Assembly: GCA_020024635.1 (NCBI GenBank)
Contig: JAHHTL010000009.1
Coordinates: forward strand, 1 to 58,341
Source: Ruminococcus sp.
GTDB taxonomy: Bacteria > Bacillota > Clostridia > Lachnospirales > Lachnospiraceae
DNA length: 58,341 nucleotides
Direction of reading: 5' to 3'
Shown here one piece after another: positions 35,473-43,999 of the stretch. The notes below the pieces were generated by a model, which was not told the DNA's origin, made no database searches, and saw only the letters and a list, made by a program, of their open reading frames with translations. Position 1 is the first letter of the stretch. Each line of letters starts with the position of its first letter. The translations under genes and the position numbers were made by a program.

Positions 35473-36813
35473 TTATTCATTTCCTTTTTCTTTTATTTTT
35501 CCAATCTCCATGCTCTTTGGCAGCAATAAGTTTAATAAAACTGCTACAATAAATACGACTGCTACACAGTTTGTCGCAAGAACTTCTTGAACCATCTGTG
35601 GGAAGATACTAAAAATTTCAGGCACCTGTGTAAACCCAATTCCAATTCCTAGAGACAATGCAATAATCGTTGTATTTCTTTGATCTAGTTTGCAACGAAT
35701 CATCATCTGAATACCAGAAACTACAATCGACCCAAACATCATAATGGTACAGCCACCAAGTACACTCTCTGGAAGCGTGGAGAAAAATGCACCAAGAGGT
35801 GGAAATAATCCACAGAGCAACATACAAACAGCACCTGTCATAATCGTAAATCGATTTACCACTTTTGTCATGGCTATAAGACCTACATTTTGACTAAAAG
35901 ATGTGATTGGCATACATCCAAATAACCCAGAGACAGAACTCATATATCCATCACATGCAAGCGATCCGGATATTTCCTTCTCTGTAATGTCTCGATCTAA
36001 TCCGGAAACAACCATGGCAGACGTGTCTCCAATGGTCTCTGTTGCGGAAACAAGAAAAATGACTGTAACCGCTATGATTGCGCTCACATTAAATTCTGGA
36101 ACAAACGGAAGAATCTTTGGTAGTGAAAGAATCCCACCTTCCAACAATCCAGAAAAATCTACCATTCCCATAAAGATTGATAATATGTATCCCATAGCTA
36201 AACCAAATAAAACAGACAATTGTTTCCAAAATGACTTTGCTAAAATATTAAAAAGGAGACAACACGCTAACGTAAACGTACCAACTAATAAATTCTTAGC
36301 ACTTCCAAAATCTTTCGCTCCTACGCCCCCACCAAAGGAATTGGCCCCCACATTCAACAAAGAAAAACCGATCGTTGTCACAACACAAGCCGCAACAACC
36401 GGAGAGATAATCTTTCTCCAATATTTTGCAAATATTCCCAACGTACCTTCTATGATACCGCCGACAATAACTGCACCGATTACCGTATTGTATCCATAGG
36501 ACGCGCCAACAAAACATAAAATAGAAACAAATGTAAAACTAACTCCCATTACAATTGGAAGTCTCGCTCCAATTTTCCAAAGGGGGTAAAGTTGGATCAT
36601 CGTTCCTATCCCTGCTACGAACATACAGTTCTGAAGAAGCATAGCCAACTCTTTTCCTGTCAATCCTGACGCCCCTGCAACAATAATGATCGGAGCAATA
36701 TTGGCAACAAACATTGCCAATATGTGTTGCATACCAAATGGAATTGCTTTTCCAAGCGGTACTCTGCCGTCGAGATTGTAAATGTTCTCCACACTTACAT
36801 TTTCATTTTTCAT
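35473..36813 (-). CDS. NCS2 family nucleobase permease (purine/xanthine type)
   Basis: A 446-residue transporter with 12 to 14 membrane segments. The start has QHILAMFVANIAPIII, the family's Q/H motif. The substrate region has SATETIGDTSAMV (Glu in TM8) and SFSQNVGLIAMTKVVNRF. The QNVG form with the preceding SFS is typical of xanthine/uric acid permeases, so purine bases are more likely than uracil. It would complement nucleoside salvage. AGGAGGAAAAAGGT precedes the ATG. The leader contains an inverted repeat but no recognisable purine riboswitch. Confidence 0.85.
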   Translation of the reverse strand: MKNENVSVENIYNLDGRVPLGKAIPFGMQHILAMFVANIAPIIIVAGASGLTGKELAMLLQNCMFVAGIGTMIQLYPLWKIGARLPIVMGVSFTFVSILCFVGASYGYNTVIGAVIVGGIIEGTLGIFAKYWRKIISPVVAACVVTTIGFSLLNVGANSFGGGVGAKDFGSAKNLLVGTFTLACCLLFNILAKSFWKQLSVLFGLAMGYILSIFMGMVDFSGLLEGGILSLPKILPFVPEFNVSAIIAVTVIFLVSATETIGDTSAMVVSGLDRDITEKEISGSLACDGYMSSVSGLFGCMPITSFSQNVGLIAMTKVVNRFTIMTGAVCMLLCGLFPPLGAFFSTLPESVLGGCTIMMFGSIVVSGIQMMIRCKLDQRNTTIIALSLGIGIGFTQVPEIFSIFPQMVQEVLATNCVAVVFIVAVLLNLLLPKSMEIGKIKEKGNE

Positions 36814-36840
36814 ACCTTTTTCCTCCTAATACCTATCTAC

Positions 36841-36864
36841 TCAAGTAACCTTCTACTTACTTGA
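36841..36864 (-). promoter_or_regulatory. inverted repeat in permease leader
   Basis: TCAAGTAA and TTACTTGA form an 8-bp arm pair around an 8-nt loop, between promoter and ribosome site. Either an operator or a leader hairpin. Confidence 0.45.
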
Positions 36865-36880
36865 CGCTTTATGATATACT

Positions 36881-36911
36881 ATTATATATATGATTTGTAC
36901 AATTTTGTCAA
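36881..36911 (-). promoter_or_regulatory. NCS2 permease promoter
   Basis: Minus strand TTGACA (36906-36911) with TATATA at 17-bp or TATAAT at 19-bp spacing (36881-36888). Confidence 0.65.
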
Positions 36912-37053
36912 GTCTTTTTCTTAATTTTCAGTCATTTTGCACTATCTTTTTATGTTTTTCTGTTATTTCCCACCTTGCCAAAGATACATTGTTCTGTTAA
37001 ACTTTAACTAACACATTCTTATTTACTTGATTCTATCTATCAAAAGGAGTTTT

Positions 37054-38163
37054 ATGAAAGTTTTAATATTATCTTGTAATACAGGAGAAGGACATAACTC
37101 TGCGGCTAAGGCACTATCCGAATGTATTCGATTGCATGGAGATGAGGCAGAGTTTCTTGATTTTATGCTTTTAAAAGGAAGACGAACTTCCAAAATAGTT
37201 GGTGGAAGCTATGTTTCCGTTGTAAAACATGCACCTCGTTTTTTTTATTTCTTATATAAGATTGGAGATAAGATCAGTTCTTCCAAAAGAAAATCACCCG
37301 TGTATTACGCAAACGCTTTGTTAGGTAAGCGGTTGAAAAAATATATCGACGAACATCACTATGATGTCATTGTGACCACACACCTTTTTCCTGCAGAAAC
37401 TCTTACGTATTTAAAATCAAAAAACAGGTTAAAGCAGAAAGTGGTGGCAGTTGCCACAGATTACACCTGTATTCCTTTCTGGGAAGAAACAAACTGCGAT
37501 TACTACGTGATCCCTCACAAAGATCTAAAAGACGAATTTTCTCAAAAAGGAATTCCTTCCCATAAGTTAAAGGCCTATGGGATTCCTGTTCGACAGGCAT
37601 TTTCTCAGCCACGTTTACAAGACGAAGCCAAAAAGATCTGTTCTATTCCGGAGCATTCCCATGTCTATTTAATTATGAGCGGAAGCATGGGATTTGGAAA
37701 AATCCAGCTTTTTGTCGCACAGTTGCTTCGTAAAATAGAAAAAAATGAATATATTATCGTCATTTGTGGTAACAATAAAAAATTATACCACATTTTAATG
37801 AAAGAATTCGGGAGATTTTCTAACGTTAGAATTTTGGGTTATACAGAACACATTGCTTCCTATATGGACGCCAGTGATGTTCTTTTTACAAAGCCAGGAG
37901 GTCTTACCACGACAGAAGCTGCTGTAAAAGGGATTCCCATTATTCACACCGCTCCCATTCCTGGATGTGAGTCGAAAAATCTTGCGTTTTTTTCTGTGCG
38001 CGGACTCTCTATTGCATCTTCAAAGTTTTACAACCAGATTAAGGCTAGCCAAAATCTATTACGGAATGAAGACGCCAAAAACAACATGCGAACTGCTCAG
38101 GCAAAAGAAATCCCCAAAAATGCAGCTGATCGCACTTACAAACTATTACGAAGAATTTGCTGA
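37054..38163 (+). CDS. MGDG synthase/UgtP-like glycosyltransferase
   Basis: A 369-residue GT28-family enzyme, expected to transfer a hexose from UDP-sugar to diacylglycerol. The N-terminal acceptor half opens with LILSCNTGEGHNSAAKAL, the GEGH motif of MGDG synthases and UgtP. The C-terminal donor half has LIMSGSMGFGKI and the sugar-nucleotide loop FTKPGGLTTTEAAVKGIP. The ATG at 37054 is chosen because AAAAGGAG precedes it; the frame extends nine codons upstream. A PlsY-like acyltransferase follows at 22 nt, supporting a membrane glycolipid role. Confidence 0.88.
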   Translation: MKVLILSCNTGEGHNSAAKALSECIRLHGDEAEFLDFMLLKGRRTSKIVGGSYVSVVKHAPRFFYFLYKIGDKISSSKRKSPVYYANALLGKRLKKYIDEHHYDVIVTTHLFPAETLTYLKSKNRLKQKVVAVATDYTCIPFWEETNCDYYVIPHKDLKDEFSQKGIPSHKLKAYGIPVRQAFSQPRLQDEAKKICSIPEHSHVYLIMSGSMGFGKIQLFVAQLLRKIEKNEYIIVICGNNKKLYHILMKEFGRFSNVRILGYTEHIASYMDASDVLFTKPGGLTTTEAAVKGIPIIHTAPIPGCESKNLAFFSVRGLSIASSKFYNQIKASQNLLRNEDAKNNMRTAQAKEIPKNAADRTYKLLRRIC

Positions 38164-38185
38164 TCTAATGTAAGGAGTAACACCC

Positions 38186-38797
38186 ATGACTACTTTATTT
38201 TCTTATCTTTGTTTTATTCTTTTTGGTTATTTATCAGGAAGTGTCCTCTATGCCTATTGGATTCCAAAATATATTTGTCACGTTGACACCGTAAAATTAA
38301 GCATGGACCAAAATCCTGGAGCGTTTAATGCCTTTCAGTATGCCGGCTGGAAAATCGGATTGCTTTCTATCATTCTTGATGTTTTAAAAGGATTCTTTCC
38401 GGTATTTCTTGCCTCCAGACATTTGGACACAAATGGCATACTTTTTGGTGTCGTTCTTGCCGCACCTGTAATTGGACATGCTCTTCCTATTTGGAATATT
38501 TCTAGCGGCGGAAAGGCCATCGCCGTTTCCTTTGGAAGCCTTTTGGGACTTTTTCCAAATCTATCTCCCGTAATTTTTCTCGCTGTGTTTTATCTTCTAT
38601 TTTCCTTTATTATTGTAATTGGTCCACATTTGCATCGCAGTATTGCCTCTTACACTTGTTTTCTTTTGATAAACATTTTTACCACATCAAAACCTTCCGT
38701 TCTTCTTGGGAATGCATTGATCTCTTGTATTGTCATTCTAAAACATCTTCTGAAATATAAGAAAGAACCTGTCAGCATTCGGCTACTTGGCCATTAA
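38186..38797 (+). CDS. plsY: PlsY-like glycerol-3-phosphate acyltransferase
   Basis: A 203-residue protein with about five to seven membrane segments. PlsY motifs are recognisable but altered: LSGSVLYAYWIPK (motif 1), QNPGAFNAF at 42-50 in place of GNPGATN, DVLKG at 65-69, and GHALPIWNISSGGKAIAV at 97-114 in place of the usual GGKGVAT. PlsY makes lysophosphatidate from acyl phosphate and glycerol 3-phosphate. The changed motifs suggest a paralogue with a different acceptor, or an ordinary divergent PlsY. Cotranscribed with the glycolipid glycosyltransferase. Confidence 0.8.
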   Translation: MTTLFSYLCFILFGYLSGSVLYAYWIPKYICHVDTVKLSMDQNPGAFNAFQYAGWKIGLLSIILDVLKGFFPVFLASRHLDTNGILFGVVLAAPVIGHALPIWNISSGGKAIAVSFGSLLGLFPNLSPVIFLAVFYLLFSFIIVIGPHLHRSIASYTCFLLINIFTTSKPSVLLGNALISCIVILKHLLKYKKEPVSIRLLGH

Positions 38798-38811
38798 ATT
38801 CTGACAGGTTC
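38765..38811. terminator. hairpin at the plsY / ABC permease convergence
   Basis: GAACCTGTCAG (38765-38775) pairs with CTGACAGGTTC (38801-38811). The left arm is inside plsY. T-rich tails are modest on both strands. Confidence 0.6.
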
Positions 38812-38814
38812 CTC

Positions 38815-39648
38815 TTATTCTTTTACCGCACCACCGGTCATTCCTGAAACTAAAAATTTTCGAAGGAATAATGCTAATAGAATTGGCGGCACAACTGCAC
38901 AAATTCCCGCCGCCGCAGTGATTCCATATTTCACCGCATCTTTTGTCATAAATTCTGATGTAATTACCGCAATTGGCTTGGTCATCTTCGACGACGCAAG
39001 TATCAGGGGAATCTGAAATTGACTCCACGTATTTAAAAACAAAATCAATATGGTGGAAATGATAACCGGTACAGATGTTGGAAGAATAATTTTAAAAAAT
39101 GCTCTCATCGTTCCACAGCCATCAACAAGGGCTGCTTCCTCCAATTCCTTTGGTATGGTTGCAAAATAATTTGAAATCAACCATACTGCAGACGGAAGAA
39201 GGGAACTCACATAAATCACACTAAGCCAAAATATATTGTCCAACAATCCATAATCCATAAAGATATGGTAAATTGGGATAATGGTTGCCATGACCGGAAT
39301 TACCATGGTAAATAACAGTAAATTTTTGATTACTTTTCTTCCCTTAAATTCCATGCGAGCCAGCGCATATGCAGATAGTATAGCCGATGGCATACCAAGG
39401 GAAAGCGTAACAACCACTGCTTTTAGCGAATTTTTTATTCCTGTAAAAAACAATCTTCCTTGTCTGCTGCCACTAAACAACAATTCTCTATAATTCTCCC
39501 ATGTAATCTGTCTTGGAATCAATCCAGTCGTTTTCGAAAACATTCCATGTTCTGGTGTGACAGATATAAAAAACGCCCACACAAATGGTCCGATTGTGCA
39601 AATCAATGTAAGAATCATAAAGAGCCAGTATCCGTATTTCTTTTTCAT
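38815..39648 (-). CDS. sugar ABC transporter permease (MalG/UgpE type)
   Basis: A 277-residue permease with six predicted membrane segments. The EAA loop reads ELEEAALVDGCGTMRAFFKIILPTSVPV (about 165-190), which contacts the ATPase. Partner of the MalF-like gene, whose stop overlaps this start in a TAATG. No ATPase gene is in the cluster, so a shared MsmK/UgpC-like ATPase encoded elsewhere is expected. Confidence 0.93.
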   Translation of the reverse strand: MKKKYGYWLFMILTLICTIGPFVWAFFISVTPEHGMFSKTTGLIPRQITWENYRELLFSGSRQGRLFFTGIKNSLKAVVVTLSLGMPSAILSAYALARMEFKGRKVIKNLLLFTMVIPVMATIIPIYHIFMDYGLLDNIFWLSVIYVSSLLPSAVWLISNYFATIPKELEEAALVDGCGTMRAFFKIILPTSVPVIISTILILFLNTWSQFQIPLILASSKMTKPIAVITSEFMTKDAVKYGITAAAGICAVVPPILLALFLRKFLVSGMTGGAVKE

Positions 39649-40511
39649 TAATACTGCACCTCCCGATTTAGCGTTTTTAGATAAAACACACCAAAAATAG
39701 CTGCTAGAAGCAACACTAGATAAGTAATTGCACTTCCTTTTCCAAAATCAAGAAAAGAAAAGGTCGTAAGATAACTTTCTAGTACAATATTTTTCCCAAG
39801 ATCATTCATACCAGATAGCGCAACAATTTCATCAAACACATTGATTGCTGTAATTGATGTACTCATAACACCGATTCCCGCAAATGGAAGAATCAACGGC
39901 ATGGTGATTTGTTTGAAAATCTGTACCTTGGATGCCCCATCGATTCTCGCCGCTTCGTACAAACTCTCTGGCAATGCCTTTCTTCCCGCAAGACAGACCA
40001 GTGACATAAATGGAACACTTCTCCAGGTGACCACCAAAGACACTGCAAGTAATAGAAGCCATCTTGAAGAAAGCCACTCAATCGGTTGCGAAATCACATG
40101 GGTGGCCAATAATAATTTGTTCAAAAATCCATATCCTGGATGAAAAATAAATTTCCACAAAACCCCATTCACATATGGCGGCAACGCCCATGGAAGCACC
40201 GCAATTGCAAGCATCAATCCAGACACTTTTGTTTCTATATTTAAAAACAGAGATAACAACATTCCAATTACACTTGTAAGTAATACCACAACCAATAGAA
40301 TCACAATGGTATTTTCAAGACTATACCAAAAGGATGACGACTTGAATACAGAGACATAATTGTCAAGCCCAATAAATTTTATATCACCAGGCATTGTCAG
40401 TTTCCATCTTTTTAAACTGTATGAAAATGTTGCAATTACTGGATAAAAAACCAGTACACCCATGATGAACATCATGGGTGCAAGTAAAATGTAAGGTAAC
40501 GCCTTTTTCAT
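39648..40511 (-). CDS. sugar ABC transporter permease (MalF/UgpA type)
   Basis: A 287-residue permease with six membrane segments. The EAA loop ESLYEAARIDGASKVQIFKQITMPLI marks it as the MalF/UgpA subunit. Overlaps the binding-protein gene and its partner permease by one base each, so all three are translationally coupled. Confidence 0.93.
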   Translation of the reverse strand: MKKALPYILLAPMMFIMGVLVFYPVIATFSYSLKRWKLTMPGDIKFIGLDNYVSVFKSSSFWYSLENTIVILLVVVLLTSVIGMLLSLFLNIETKVSGLMLAIAVLPWALPPYVNGVLWKFIFHPGYGFLNKLLLATHVISQPIEWLSSRWLLLLAVSLVVTWRSVPFMSLVCLAGRKALPESLYEAARIDGASKVQIFKQITMPLILPFAGIGVMSTSITAINVFDEIVALSGMNDLGKNIVLESYLTTFSFLDFGKGSAITYLVLLLAAIFGVFYLKTLNREVQY

Positions 40512-41776
40512 TATTTATTTCCTGCCAGTTCTGTTACTACTTTGTTCATTTCATCAAAGGCTTCTTTTGGTGAAAGTGCCCCTGTTGCCATTTTGTTTAC
40601 TGCATTATAAATCGCATGGCTCATTTCTGCGTAATAAGAAGGGACTCCGTTTGGAAATGGAGAGGCAATTCTTTTTGCTTCTTCTAGCATATCTCCTGTT
40701 TGAACCATCTCTTTTGCATCGATTAATTCTTTTAATACTGTATTATGTGTTGGAATTGTACTATTTCGTCTAAACAATTCTTTTTGAATCTCTTTTGATG
40801 TGTACCATTTCACAAAGGTCTCTGCCGCTTCTTTATTTTTCGAAAATTTTGTAACTCCGATTGCTTCTGGAAGTGGCATGGTATGTTCTGCTTTTCCATC
40901 TTTTCCAGGAACTAAGATTGGTTGAATCTGACCTACAACACTACATTGTTCTTTGTCATTGCTTCTCGCTACAAAAGATGTCGGTCCTGTTAAAAATGCT
41001 GCATTTCCTGAGAGAATCCGTCGATATGCATCCATACCAGATGAACTTTTGTCTGCAGGATCAATCAGACCTTCTTTGATGAATTTATCCTGATATTCAA
41101 GTGCGGACACGATAGATTCTTCATTTAAGGTTCCATCTTCATTAAAGACCACCCCGTTCATCGTGTAAGCCAGCCACATAAGTGAAGTGGTTGCTGCCTC
41201 CTCTGCGTTTAAAGCCATGACGAAAGGATATTCACTAATCCCCTTTTCTTTTAATAATTTTGCATGTTCATACACTTCATCCCAAGTCTCTGGTTCCTTT
41301 TCGATCCCTGCTTTTTCATACTGATCTTTGTTATAGTAAGATAAGCGGAAATCATTTGCATAAGGAACTGCAAGTATATCTCCATCAACCGTAAAGGTGT
41401 CTATGGTTGGCATATCCTCTATCTCTTCTTTGTCTAATTTTAATGGCTCCAACCAGTCTGCTGCATGGAATTCCCCTACCCATGACCAGTCTACTTCAAC
41501 TACATCCGCTGCTGCTGATCCGCCAGATGCTGCAATTGCAATTTTGTCTCTAATATCATCCCAGCCAACTTCATTTACAGTCACATAAATACCTGTTTCT
41601 TCTTCAAACTGATCCAACAGCTCGTCATCTGGGGCTCCCCATTCTGGAATCATAACTGTAATTTCTTTGGTCTTCGAATCTGCTTTTTCATTCTGATTTC
41701 CACATCCTGATACCAAACCTGACAACAGAACAACAGACAAGGATGCTGCTACTATTTTATACCATTTTTTTCTCAT
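40511..41776 (-). CDS. sugar-binding lipoprotein of ABC transporter
   Basis: A 421-residue family 1 extracellular solute-binding protein. Lipobox LVSGC with the lipidated Cys at 25. The mature part has the usual ITVMIPEWGAPDDELLDQFEEETGI opening and the central LSGNAAFLTGP. The sugar is not deducible; no glycosidase or kinase is linked. First gene of the operon, with TAGG-type ribosome site and a promoter at 41822-41850. Confidence 0.92.
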   Translation of the reverse strand: MRKKWYKIVAASLSVVLLSGLVSGCGNQNEKADSKTKEITVMIPEWGAPDDELLDQFEEETGIYVTVNEVGWDDIRDKIAIAASGGSAAADVVEVDWSWVGEFHAADWLEPLKLDKEEIEDMPTIDTFTVDGDILAVPYANDFRLSYYNKDQYEKAGIEKEPETWDEVYEHAKLLKEKGISEYPFVMALNAEEAATTSLMWLAYTMNGVVFNEDGTLNEESIVSALEYQDKFIKEGLIDPADKSSSGMDAYRRILSGNAAFLTGPTSFVARSNDKEQCSVVGQIQPILVPGKDGKAEHTMPLPEAIGVTKFSKNKEAAETFVKWYTSKEIQKELFRRNSTIPTHNTVLKELIDAKEMVQTGDMLEEAKRIASPFPNGVPSYYAEMSHAIYNAVNKMATGALSPKEAFDEMNKVVTELAGNK

Positions 41777-41821
41777 ATCTATGTTTTCCTACCTTTCTTA
41801 TCATTTTTTTAGTGCTACCCT

Positions 41822-41850
41822 ATTATAATACCTTATTATTATTTCTGAAA
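41822..41850 (-). promoter_or_regulatory. sugar ABC operon promoter
   Basis: Minus strand TTTCAG (41845-41850), 17-bp spacer, TATAAT (41822-41827). No catabolite-repression site is recognisable near it. Confidence 0.55.
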
Positions 41851-41889
41851 CAATATTTCTCATGCATTTTTCATAATTTTGCAAAAATT

Positions 41890-41913
41890 CAGCTCTGCAT
41901 ATTTGCAGAGCTG
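41890..41913 (-). terminator. flavodoxin operon terminator
   Basis: CAGCTCTGCA / TGCAGAGCTG stem of 10 bp followed by AATTTTTGC on the minus strand, 11 nt after the flavodoxin stop. Confidence 0.85.
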
Positions 41914-41923
41914 AACACTTCCT

Positions 41924-42343
41924 TTATAAGATTTCACCTATTTTTCTACACTGCTCTAGTGCTTCATCATCTGGTGCATTTTCACATATTATGCTGTCTC
42001 CTAGCAACTGTGCGCCAACTTCTTTACACGCTTCTTCCCATTCTCTCATCCATTCTCCATCTCCCCATCCGTAGGAGCCAAACAGAAGAATGGATTTATT
42101 TTCAAGATGATTTTTGCAATCCTCAAACATTGGAGCAAACTCTGCATCTTCCAATTCTTCTGCTCCCATAGCCGGGCATCCAAACAGGATTACATCATAT
42201 TGCTCTACCATGGATCCTTGGAATGCCTCCGGAGTAAAAAGTTCCACTTCATTTCCCGATGCCTTTACTCCTTCCACAATCGCATTTGCCATCATTTCTG
42301 TATTTCCTGTGCCACTCCAGTATACTACTGCTACTTTTTTCAT
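41924..42343 (-). CDS. flavodoxin
   Basis: A 139-residue short-chain flavodoxin. The FMN phosphate loop is SGTGNTE (10-16), and the second FMN loop is FGSYGWGDGEW (about 88-98), with an aromatic pair Tyr-Trp for the isoalloxazine. Flavodoxins replace ferredoxin when iron is scarce. Lies 26 nt behind a DUF3793 gene in an operon with two metal-repressor-like operators. AAGGAG precedes the ATG. Confidence 0.95.
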   Translation of the reverse strand: MKKVAVVYWSGTGNTEMMANAIVEGVKASGNEVELFTPEAFQGSMVEQYDVILFGCPAMGAEELEDAEFAPMFEDCKNHLENKSILLFGSYGWGDGEWMREWEEACKEVGAQLLGDSIICENAPDDEALEQCRKIGEIL

Positions 42344-42369
42344 ATCCTAAATCTCCTTCTTACATTTCT

Positions 42370-42921
42370 TTAAACTGCCACCGTCAATCTTTCAATGGTC
42401 TGTCCTTTGCTCCAGTTTTGGTAATATGCCTTGGAACATTTTTTATATTTTTCAAATGTTTGTTTTGCTTTTGTTGCATTACCATATACTTTCCAAGTTC
42501 CTACCATTTTATAATTTTGTGCTCGATTTTCTATGAATCCTCGCACATCCTCTGGTGGATACCCTAAAAACAGCCCTATTTCATGTGGTATTTCATTGCA
42601 ACTATCGTAATTTGCAATCAATTTACCCAAATATTGTTCCGGTGTCGTGCAGGAATATCCCATATCTTTCAAAATCTGAAACGCTTCTGTATTTTCTAAA
42701 TCCCTTTTTAAGGAAGAAGGACGATATAGGTAGATCAGAACCTTATTTGCTTGAAAATGAATCGGAATCATCCGCACTCCTTTTTTACACAATCTATGAT
42801 TCATATCTCGAATATCTTTCGTTAATTGTTCCTTCGAATGAAACTCTGTCAAAAACATGTTTCCCGTTTTTATTCCTGCCAGTGTGGGTGAACACTGGGA
42901 TATAATTAGTTCTTCAGACAT
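42370..42921 (-). CDS. DUF3793 family protein
   Basis: A 183-residue soluble protein recognised as DUF3793. It opens with ISQCSPTLAGIKTGNMF (a conserved Cys-Ser-Pro-Thr) and has the segment HEIGLFLGYPPEDVRGFIE near 115-133. DUF3793 genes commonly stand before a flavodoxin in Clostridia. The pairing and the DtxR-like operators ahead suggest a role in iron limitation or haem/iron handling; the activity is unknown. Confidence 0.85.
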   Translation of the reverse strand: MSEELIISQCSPTLAGIKTGNMFLTEFHSKEQLTKDIRDMNHRLCKKGVRMIPIHFQANKVLIYLYRPSSLKRDLENTEAFQILKDMGYSCTTPEQYLGKLIANYDSCNEIPHEIGLFLGYPPEDVRGFIENRAQNYKMVGTWKVYGNATKAKQTFEKYKKCSKAYYQNWSKGQTIERLTVAV

Positions 42922-42940
42922 AAAGCTCCCCCTTCCGAAA

Positions 42941-42956
42941 GTTAGTTTTAACTAAC
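42941..42956. promoter_or_regulatory. operator 1 of DUF3793-flavodoxin operon
   Basis: GTTAGT-TTTA-ACTAAC is a perfect 6-4-6 inverted repeat just upstream of the DUF3793 ribosome site. The TTAG/CTAA halves resemble DtxR/IdeR-family sites. Confidence 0.65.
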
Positions 42957-43006
42957 TGTTGATTAGAAAAAAAGCTGCACGTTCGTGCATATAAGAACTT
43001 CTGCAA

Positions 43007-43022
43007 GTTAGCCTTAGCTAAC
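43007..43022. promoter_or_regulatory. operator 2 of DUF3793-flavodoxin operon
   Basis: GTTAGC-CTTA-GCTAAC is a perfect 6-4-6 inverted repeat at about +3 to +18 of the predicted transcript, where a bound repressor would block RNA polymerase. Confidence 0.7.
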
Positions 43023-43030
43023 CTGTAATC

Positions 43031-43059
43031 ATAATACGTCATTCTTCCCATTTTGTCAA
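43031..43059 (-). promoter_or_regulatory. DUF3793-flavodoxin promoter
   Basis: Minus strand TTGACA (43054-43059), 17-bp spacer, TATTAT (43031-43036). Start predicted near 43024. Confidence 0.75.
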
Positions 43060-43060
43060 G

Positions 43061-43089
43061 ATGCCAGTCTGCTTTTTCCAGACTGGCAT
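43061..43089. terminator. hairpin after cytidylate-kinase-like gene
   Basis: ATGCCAGTCTG / CAGACTGGCAT, a perfect 11-bp stem with a 7-nt loop. On the minus strand it follows the kinase-like gene but has no T run; the next bases are the TTGACA of the following promoter. The T-rich side is on the plus strand. Confidence 0.55.
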
Positions 43090-43117
43090 TTTATTTACCT
43101 CTAATTTCTCATTGTTT

Positions 43118-43750
43118 TTATCTGCTCACATCACGTTTATGATAAATGGCCTCCAATACATCCACTACACCATCAATCCCCATCAAACTTGCATTGAACA
43201 TCATCTCATGAGCCTCGATGCTTCCCCACTGTCTTCCGGTGTGAGCCTCATAATAAAGTTTCCTCTCTTTATCAATCTTTTTAATTTTATCCCATGCTTG
43301 CTTTTCATTTAAATTGTAGATCTTCATAATTCTACGAATCCTGTCATCTTTGTAGGCATAGATAAATGTATTAATACAGTTCGAATAATCTCCTAAAACA
43401 TAATCTGCACATCTTCCTACAAAGATGCAAGAACTTCTCTCTGCTAGTTTCTTTATAATTTCCGTTTGTGCATCATACACCATATCACTAAGCGGAACAC
43501 CATAGGCATCATTTCCCATAAACGCTGTATATGTTCCTGAATTTACAACATAGGCTGACAAAAAACGTCCCAGTATCGTTTCATCTACCTGCGTAGCCAT
43601 ATCTTCTGAAACTTTCAATTCCCTTGCCGCCATTCGGATCAAATTATAGTCGTACAAAGGAACATCCAAGCGCTCTGCAAGTCTATTTCCAATTTCATGT
43701 CCACCACTTCCAAACTGTCTTCCAATTGTTATAATTGTATGTTTTGTCAT
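43118..43750 (-). CDS. cytidylate kinase-like family protein
   Basis: A 210-residue P-loop protein. Walker A is GRQFGSGGHEIG (10-21), and a lid-like region with many basic residues follows (DDRIRRIMKIYNLNEKQAWDKI, about 130-151). This family is related to Cmk but lacks the CMP-binding insert and is usually a second copy beside the true cytidylate kinase; the phosphate acceptor is not established. Solo gene with AAGGAGAGG before the ATG. Confidence 0.88.
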   Translation of the reverse strand: MTKHTIITIGRQFGSGGHEIGNRLAERLDVPLYDYNLIRMAARELKVSEDMATQVDETILGRFLSAYVVNSGTYTAFMGNDAYGVPLSDMVYDAQTEIIKKLAERSSCIFVGRCADYVLGDYSNCINTFIYAYKDDRIRRIMKIYNLNEKQAWDKIKKIDKERKLYYEAHTGRQWGSIEAHEMMFNASLMGIDGVVDVLEAIYHKRDVSR

Positions 43751-43931
43751 TGTATCTGCACCTCTCCTTCTGCTTTTTTAACTACTCTTTGTACTTTCTC
43801 TCTTCTTTCTTGTATTATATCATTCTATACAATCTGAAAACAATATATTTAATTATTTATTTTCTAAAATAATTACCATTTTCTGAAATTATTTGCTACA
43901 TCTTGGATCTGAGCAACACATTTATAAAAAA

Positions 43932-43963
43932 ATAGGACTAAATTCCTAAGAATCCAATCCTAT
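43932..43963 (-). terminator. hemerythrin terminator
   Basis: ATAGGATTGGATTC / GAATTTAGTCCTAT hairpin (with G-U pairs) followed by T7 on the minus strand. Confidence 0.8.
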
Positions 43964-43999
43964 CGTATTTTCTCTATTTATTTTATTGCTCTATAAAAA

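Noticed and set aside
36814..36905. Purine riboswitch before the NCS2 permease
   Set aside because: The conserved purine-aptamer core sequences are absent; only a simple inverted repeat is seen.
43934..43947. AGGAC-TAAA-TTCCT resembling the Crp/Fnr operator
   Set aside because: It is part of the hemerythrin terminator stem and not placed at a recognisable promoter.
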